Source: Plantactinospora soyae
GTDB lineage: Bacteria > Actinomycetota > Actinomycetes > Mycobacteriales > Micromonosporaceae
Direction of reading: 5' to 3'
Assembly: GCF_014874095.1 (NCBI RefSeq)
Contig: NZ_JADBEB010000001.1
Coordinates: forward strand, 6,944,001-7,008,000
Length of the DNA stretch: 64,000 bases
Each line of letters opens with the position of its first letter. Positions within the stretch are counted from its first letter, which is position 1. Shown here in pieces: positions 59,106 through 64,000 of this stretch. The position numbers were made by a program, and so were the translations under genes. Below the pieces are notes generated by a model. The model did not search any database. It saw nothing but the letters and a program-made list of their open reading frames with translations, and had not been told where the DNA came from.

Positions 59106-59152
59106 CACCCCCGCGCCGGCCGCCGCTCCACGTGACGGTCGGCGCGGGGGTG
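59106..59152 (+). terminator. Hairpin terminator after the second uvrA-like gene
   Basis: Seventeen-base arms with a single mismatch (CACCCCCGCGCCGGCCG against CGGTCGGCGCGGGGGTG) and a 13-base loop, beginning 18 bases after the stop. It may also serve the convergent TPR gene. Confidence 0.8.
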
Positions 59153-59230
59153 CCGCGTTGCCCTTCCGGCACGGGCCGCTCCCGGCCCGGGCCGGGAGCG
59201 GCGCCGGCCGTTTCCTGACATCGCCGCCGG

Positions 59231-60436
59231 TCACGCTCGCGGGTCGCGGCCGGCGGGCGTGGGAACGGACACGACGGCGGCCGTCTCCTCGCACCAGGAG
59301 ATCATCTCCGGATGGCGGCCCGCCATGCCGTGGTCGACCAGCGACTCCATCATCCAGTCCCGGTCCTCCGCGTCCACCGGGAGCGCCCGGAGCCGCGCGA
59401 ACCAGTCCGCCGCCCCGGCTCCGTCGCCACGCGCCTCTAACACCAGTCCGAGGACGAACAACGCCGCCGACGCGTCCGGGTCGACCGCGAGCGCGCGGCG
59501 GGCAAGAACCTCGCCGTCGTCGAGCCGCCCCGACTCGAACCGGAACTCGGCGAGCACGGCCAGGCCCTCGACCGAGTACGGGTTCGCGTCGACCAGCAGT
59601 TCCAACACCTCGAGCGCCGCCGGCCGGGCACCGTTGTCCCACCAGATGACGGCCATGTCGAGCTGGTCCTCGACCACCTCCGGATCGGTGCGGTCCACCG
59701 CGGCGGACTCGCCAAGGGCGGCACAGACCGAGGCGTAGAGCGCGGCGAACCGGTCCGGCACGCCGAGCAGCCGGAGCGTCATGCCCACGGTGCTCACATG
59801 GCGCAGGCTCGCGTCCTGGCGCAGCCCCTCGACGAAGTCGTCCCGGGCGTCGTCGAGCCGGCCGATCTGCAACCGGGCAAGGCCGAGCCGAAGCCGGATG
59901 CCGCCGTCCTCGGGCGCCAGCGTGAGCGCGGTCAGGTAGGCCGCCTCCGCCGCCGGACCGTCGCCGAGCGCCGTCAGCAGTGCGTCGCCCAGCGCGGCAT
60001 GCATGTCGGCGTCCTCCGGGGCCAGCGCGACGGCCCGGCGGGCCGCTCCCACCGCCTCGTCCCCGCGCTCCGGCAGGTAGGACAGGACCTCGGCGAGCTG
60101 CTGCCAGGCGACCGGGGCACTGTTGTCGAGGTCGAGGGCGGCACGCACATAGGGCTCAGCCTCGGCATGCCCGTCCTGGCGAACCAGAGCCTCGGCGAGT
60201 GCGAGGTACCCGATCGGCTCCCCGGAATGGGCCGCGACCAGCCGTCGCGCCACCTCGGCCGCCTCTGCCGGACGGTCCAGGTGCTCCAGCACCTCGGTGA
60301 GCCGGGCCAGCGCGTCGCGGTGGTCCGGGTCGGCCGCGAGCACCCTGCCGAGCGCCGGTTCGGCATCGGCCCACCGGCCAAGCTCACACAGGTGGTCCGC
60401 GCGCCCGTACATGGCGTCGATCTCCTCCGAAGTCAC
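59231..60436 (-). CDS. TPR-repeat protein
   Basis: About 401 residues of tandem tetratricopeptide repeats (for example GRWADAEPALGRVLAADPDHRDALARL, GHAEAEPYVRAALDLDNSAPVAWQQL and RLDDGEVLARRALAVDPDASAALFVLG). No signal or helix for membranes. The GTG at 60436 is preferred because starting further upstream would overlap the end of katG and add a low-complexity segment. TPR arrays are binding scaffolds; a partner is not visible here. Confidence 0.82.
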   Translation of the reverse strand: MTSEEIDAMYGRADHLCELGRWADAEPALGRVLAADPDHRDALARLTEVLEHLDRPAEAAEVARRLVAAHSGEPIGYLALAEALVRQDGHAEAEPYVRAALDLDNSAPVAWQQLAEVLSYLPERGDEAVGAARRAVALAPEDADMHAALGDALLTALGDGPAAEAAYLTALTLAPEDGGIRLRLGLARLQIGRLDDARDDFVEGLRQDASLRHVSTVGMTLRLLGVPDRFAALYASVCAALGESAAVDRTDPEVVEDQLDMAVIWWDNGARPAALEVLELLVDANPYSVEGLAVLAEFRFESGRLDDGEVLARRALAVDPDASAALFVLGLVLEARGDGAGAADWFARLRALPVDAEDRDWMMESLVDHGMAGRHPEMISWCEETAAVVSVPTPAGRDPRA

Positions 60437-60510
60437 CGAGGGACGATAACCCGATGACGCGGCCGAAGACGTCCGGGCCGGCCGACGAGCGGCCGACCCG
60501 GACATCGGAA

Positions 60511-62754
<2,244 letters not shown>

Positions 62755-62825
62755 TCATTTGCTCTTACCGTTGGTTGCTTCGGTCCGAGGCCGTACGCCA
62801 GTCGCCCGGCGCCACGGGTCCGCGC

Positions 62826-63269
62826 TCAGCCGTCGGGCGCGGCGGAGGCCGCCGCAACACATCCGGGGCACCTGCCCCAGTAGACGACCTCAGCTTCGTC
62901 GATCTCGTAGCCCGACCTGTCGACCGGCGTCAGACAGGCGGTGTAGCCGACCGCGCCATCGACGTCGGCTATGGCGCCACAGGATCGACAGACGAAATGG
63001 TGGTGGTTGTCACCGGTCCGCGCCTCGTAGCGCGCCACGGAGCCCATCGGCTCGAAACACCGGACCAGACCCGCGGCTGTCAGTGCGTGCAGCACGTCGT
63101 AGACGGCCTGGCGGGAGACCTCAGCCAGATCCTCCCGCACCACACGGATGATCGAGTCCGTGTCGGCGTGCGGGTGGTCGTGGACCGCGGACAGCACCGC
63201 CACCCGGGGGCGCGTGACACGCAGGGCGGCCCCACGCAGCATGCTCTCCACGTCCGACGTCGTTGGCAC
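62826..63269 (-). CDS. furA: Fur-family peroxide-responsive repressor FurA
   Basis: A 147-residue Fur/PerR-type regulator: winged helix LRGAALRVTRPRVAVLSAVHDHPHADTDSIIRVV and REDLAEVSRQAVYDVLHALTAAGLVRCFEP, the metal-binding HHHFVCRSCGAIADVD, and a second CxxC (CPGCVAAA) near the C-terminus. FurA represses katG and itself and is released by peroxide. The GTG at 63269 gives MPTTSDVESML, the length of known FurA proteins. A FurA-type operator lies directly upstream. Confidence 0.93.
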   Translation of the reverse strand: MPTTSDVESMLRGAALRVTRPRVAVLSAVHDHPHADTDSIIRVVREDLAEVSRQAVYDVLHALTAAGLVRCFEPMGSVARYEARTGDNHHHFVCRSCGAIADVDGAVGYTACLTPVDRSGYEIDEAEVVYWGRCPGCVAAASAAPDG

Positions 63270-63280
63270 GTCGTGAAGTC

Positions 63281-63307
63281 TTGTCCTTTTTCTGGAATCA
63301 ATCAAGT
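63281..63307 (-). promoter_or_regulatory. FurA operator upstream of furA
   Basis: On the minus strand the sequence reads ACTTGATTGATTCCAG then AAAAAGGACAA. It resembles the AT-rich FurA-binding element before mycobacterial furA, in which CTTGAxTxATTCCA is the recalled core. It lies 12 bases ahead of the GTG and would block both furA and katG. Confidence 0.65.
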
Positions 63308-63650
63308 ATCGGGCCTCGGTCCTCGACCTCGTGTCGGGACCGCAGCGCTGCGTAGCGGGTCGAACACCTGCTTCGGGGAGCACGGAGCGGTACCGGCACG
63401 ACCGCGCCAACGGCTTCACGACCACGGCCGTCAGTCGATGTCAGCTACAACCCGGATATCATCGCCCAAAAGCACCTGGTCAGTGTTCTTCTTGCCCGGT
63501 TCGGGGTCAACCCTGCCGGCGTTCTCCGCCACGCGCCGCCCGGTCCGACCACGGTGGGCGCGGTGAGAAACCCGATCCGCCCTCGCGTCCGCGAAACCAG
63601 GCGCGACCTGGCCCGGCCGGGGCGGACTCGCCGACAGCGGCTCATGAACA
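63308..63650. other. Intergenic region between FurA operator and LPMO gene
   Basis: No gene is clear. On + from about 63435 one frame reads as protein (YNPDIIAQKHLVSVLLARFG, then NPAGVL) with GC-biased third positions but has no good start, and minus-strand frames over the same bases are no better. It may be a fragment of a lost gene. Otherwise nothing is seen. Confidence 0.45.
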
Positions 63651-63688
63651 CACTCCGGCCCAGGACACTGGTGTCCTGGGCCGGAGTG
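63651..63688 (-). terminator. Strong terminator of the LPMO gene
   Basis: Perfect 18-base arms (CACTCCGGCCCAGGACAC and its complement) around a two-base centre, 26 bases beyond the LPMO stop codon on the minus strand. Confidence 0.85.
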
Positions 63689-63713
63689 GTGCCGCAATCG
63701 TCGGTCGTACCGA

Positions 63714-64000
63714 TCAGCTGAAGGTCACGTCACTGCACCACATGTAGGCCTGGTCGAGGTGCGAGGCCTGCCAGATGACGAAGACGATGTGGTGCCCGGT
63801 GTACCCAGAGGTCGAGACGTTGAACGTGATGTTCTGTGCCGGTGCGTAGCGCCCGGTCTGGGTGATGAAGTCGAGGTTTCCCCACCCGAGGCGCTGGGTG
63901 GCGGGGTTGAACCCCTGCTTCGAGACGTACACCCGGAAGTAGTCAGCACCGTGGCTGGCCTGATCGTGCAGCTGGACCGAGAAGTTGCGGCTGACGTTGG
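63714..64000 (-). CDS. Lytic polysaccharide monooxygenase, AA10 type, C-terminal part
   Basis: The last 95 codons of an AA10 (chitin/cellulose) monooxygenase; the N-terminal His brace and signal peptide lie beyond the window. Visible family marks are FSVQLHDQASHG, FRVYVSKQGFNPATQRLGW, the Tyr/Phe region and the end HHIVFVIWQASHLDQAYMWCSDVTF, which carries the final conserved aromatic and Cys. AA10 enzymes cleave crystalline polysaccharide with copper and oxygen or peroxide. No linker or extra binding module follows at the C-terminus, so this end of the protein is the catalytic domain. Confidence 0.87.
   Translation of the reverse strand, partial: NVSRNFSVQLHDQASHGADYFRVYVSKQGFNPATQRLGWGNLDFITQTGRYAPAQNITFNVSTSGYTGHHIVFVIWQASHLDQAYMWCSDVTFS

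Noticed and set aside
63331-63747. Open frames between furA and the LPMO gene
   Set aside because: Starts are poor, both strands are open, and one frame crosses the LPMO terminator; at most a gene fragment.

Overview
The window looks like chromosome from a high-GC actinomycete, most likely Micromonosporaceae or a close relative. It has strongly GC-biased third codon positions, many GTG starts, a MerR/FHA/GcvH/DUF881/CDP-alcohol transferase cluster whose order matches the mycobacterial Rv1822-Rv1830 region, the FurA-KatG pair, DUF5999 and DUF2267 proteins, and secreted polysaccharide-acting enzymes. No rRNA, tRNA, CRISPR array or intact insertion sequence was seen.

Layout. 0-3.2 kb: tail of an AraC regulator, a VOC protein and a UvrA-like ABC-F-type resistance ATPase, all on +. 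3.3-5.5 kb: decayed, gene-poor ground with a truncated endonuclease VII-like ORF, the C-terminal half of a drug-efflux MFS gene and a strong candidate for the chromosomal dif site (5050-5077). A complete Xer-like tyrosine recombinase follows at 5.47 kb. 6.5-11.7 kb: Hsp70/PQQ membrane fusion, EEP phosphatase, peptide deformylase and a TetR regulator. 11.8-16 kb: SNF2 helicase and SWIM zinc-finger protein. 16-19.3 kb: DUF998 membrane protein, YCII/DGPF protein and an ECF42-like sigma factor fused to a dead tyrosine-recombinase domain. 19.3-25 kb: TauD-like dioxygenase, PabB, DUF5999 and riboswitch-controlled gcvP.

25.4-31.1 kb: five-gene peptide ABC importer. 31-35.6 kb: carbonic anhydrase, aldo/keto reductase and an ABC-2 exporter. 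35.8-38.2 kb: truncated haemoglobin, flavohaemoglobin-like protein and DivIVA-like coiled coil, overlapping end to end. 38.4-45.6 kb: YdcF/SanA protein and the conserved MerR-BFN-FtsR-GarA-GcvH-DUF881-Sbp-DUF881-PgsA-like block. 46-56.7 kb: amidase with a golvesin-like domain, selenium-binding-protein family methanethiol oxidase with a membrane partner, XdhC, small proteins, an HhH DNA-repair-like protein, an SRPBCC/TM/CBM2 fusion and a NamZ-type muramidase. 56.8-64 kb: a second UvrA-like gene behind a large operator, a TPR protein, KatG with FurA and its operator, and the C-terminal end of an AA10 lytic polysaccharide monooxygenase.

The most notable points are: (1) a dif-like site about 0.4 kb from a complete Xer-type recombinase, whose own start region carries a second dif-like palindrome; (2) an ECF sigma factor fused in frame to a catalytically broken integrase domain; (3) one operator motif, CCGTAC-N4-TACSG, at both the tetR promoter (11.7 kb) and the second uvrA-like promoter (56.8 kb), which suggests a split TetR/UvrA resistance circuit. 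Oxidative and nitrosative stress (KatG/FurA, two haemoglobins), cell-wall turnover and drug tolerance recur through the window.
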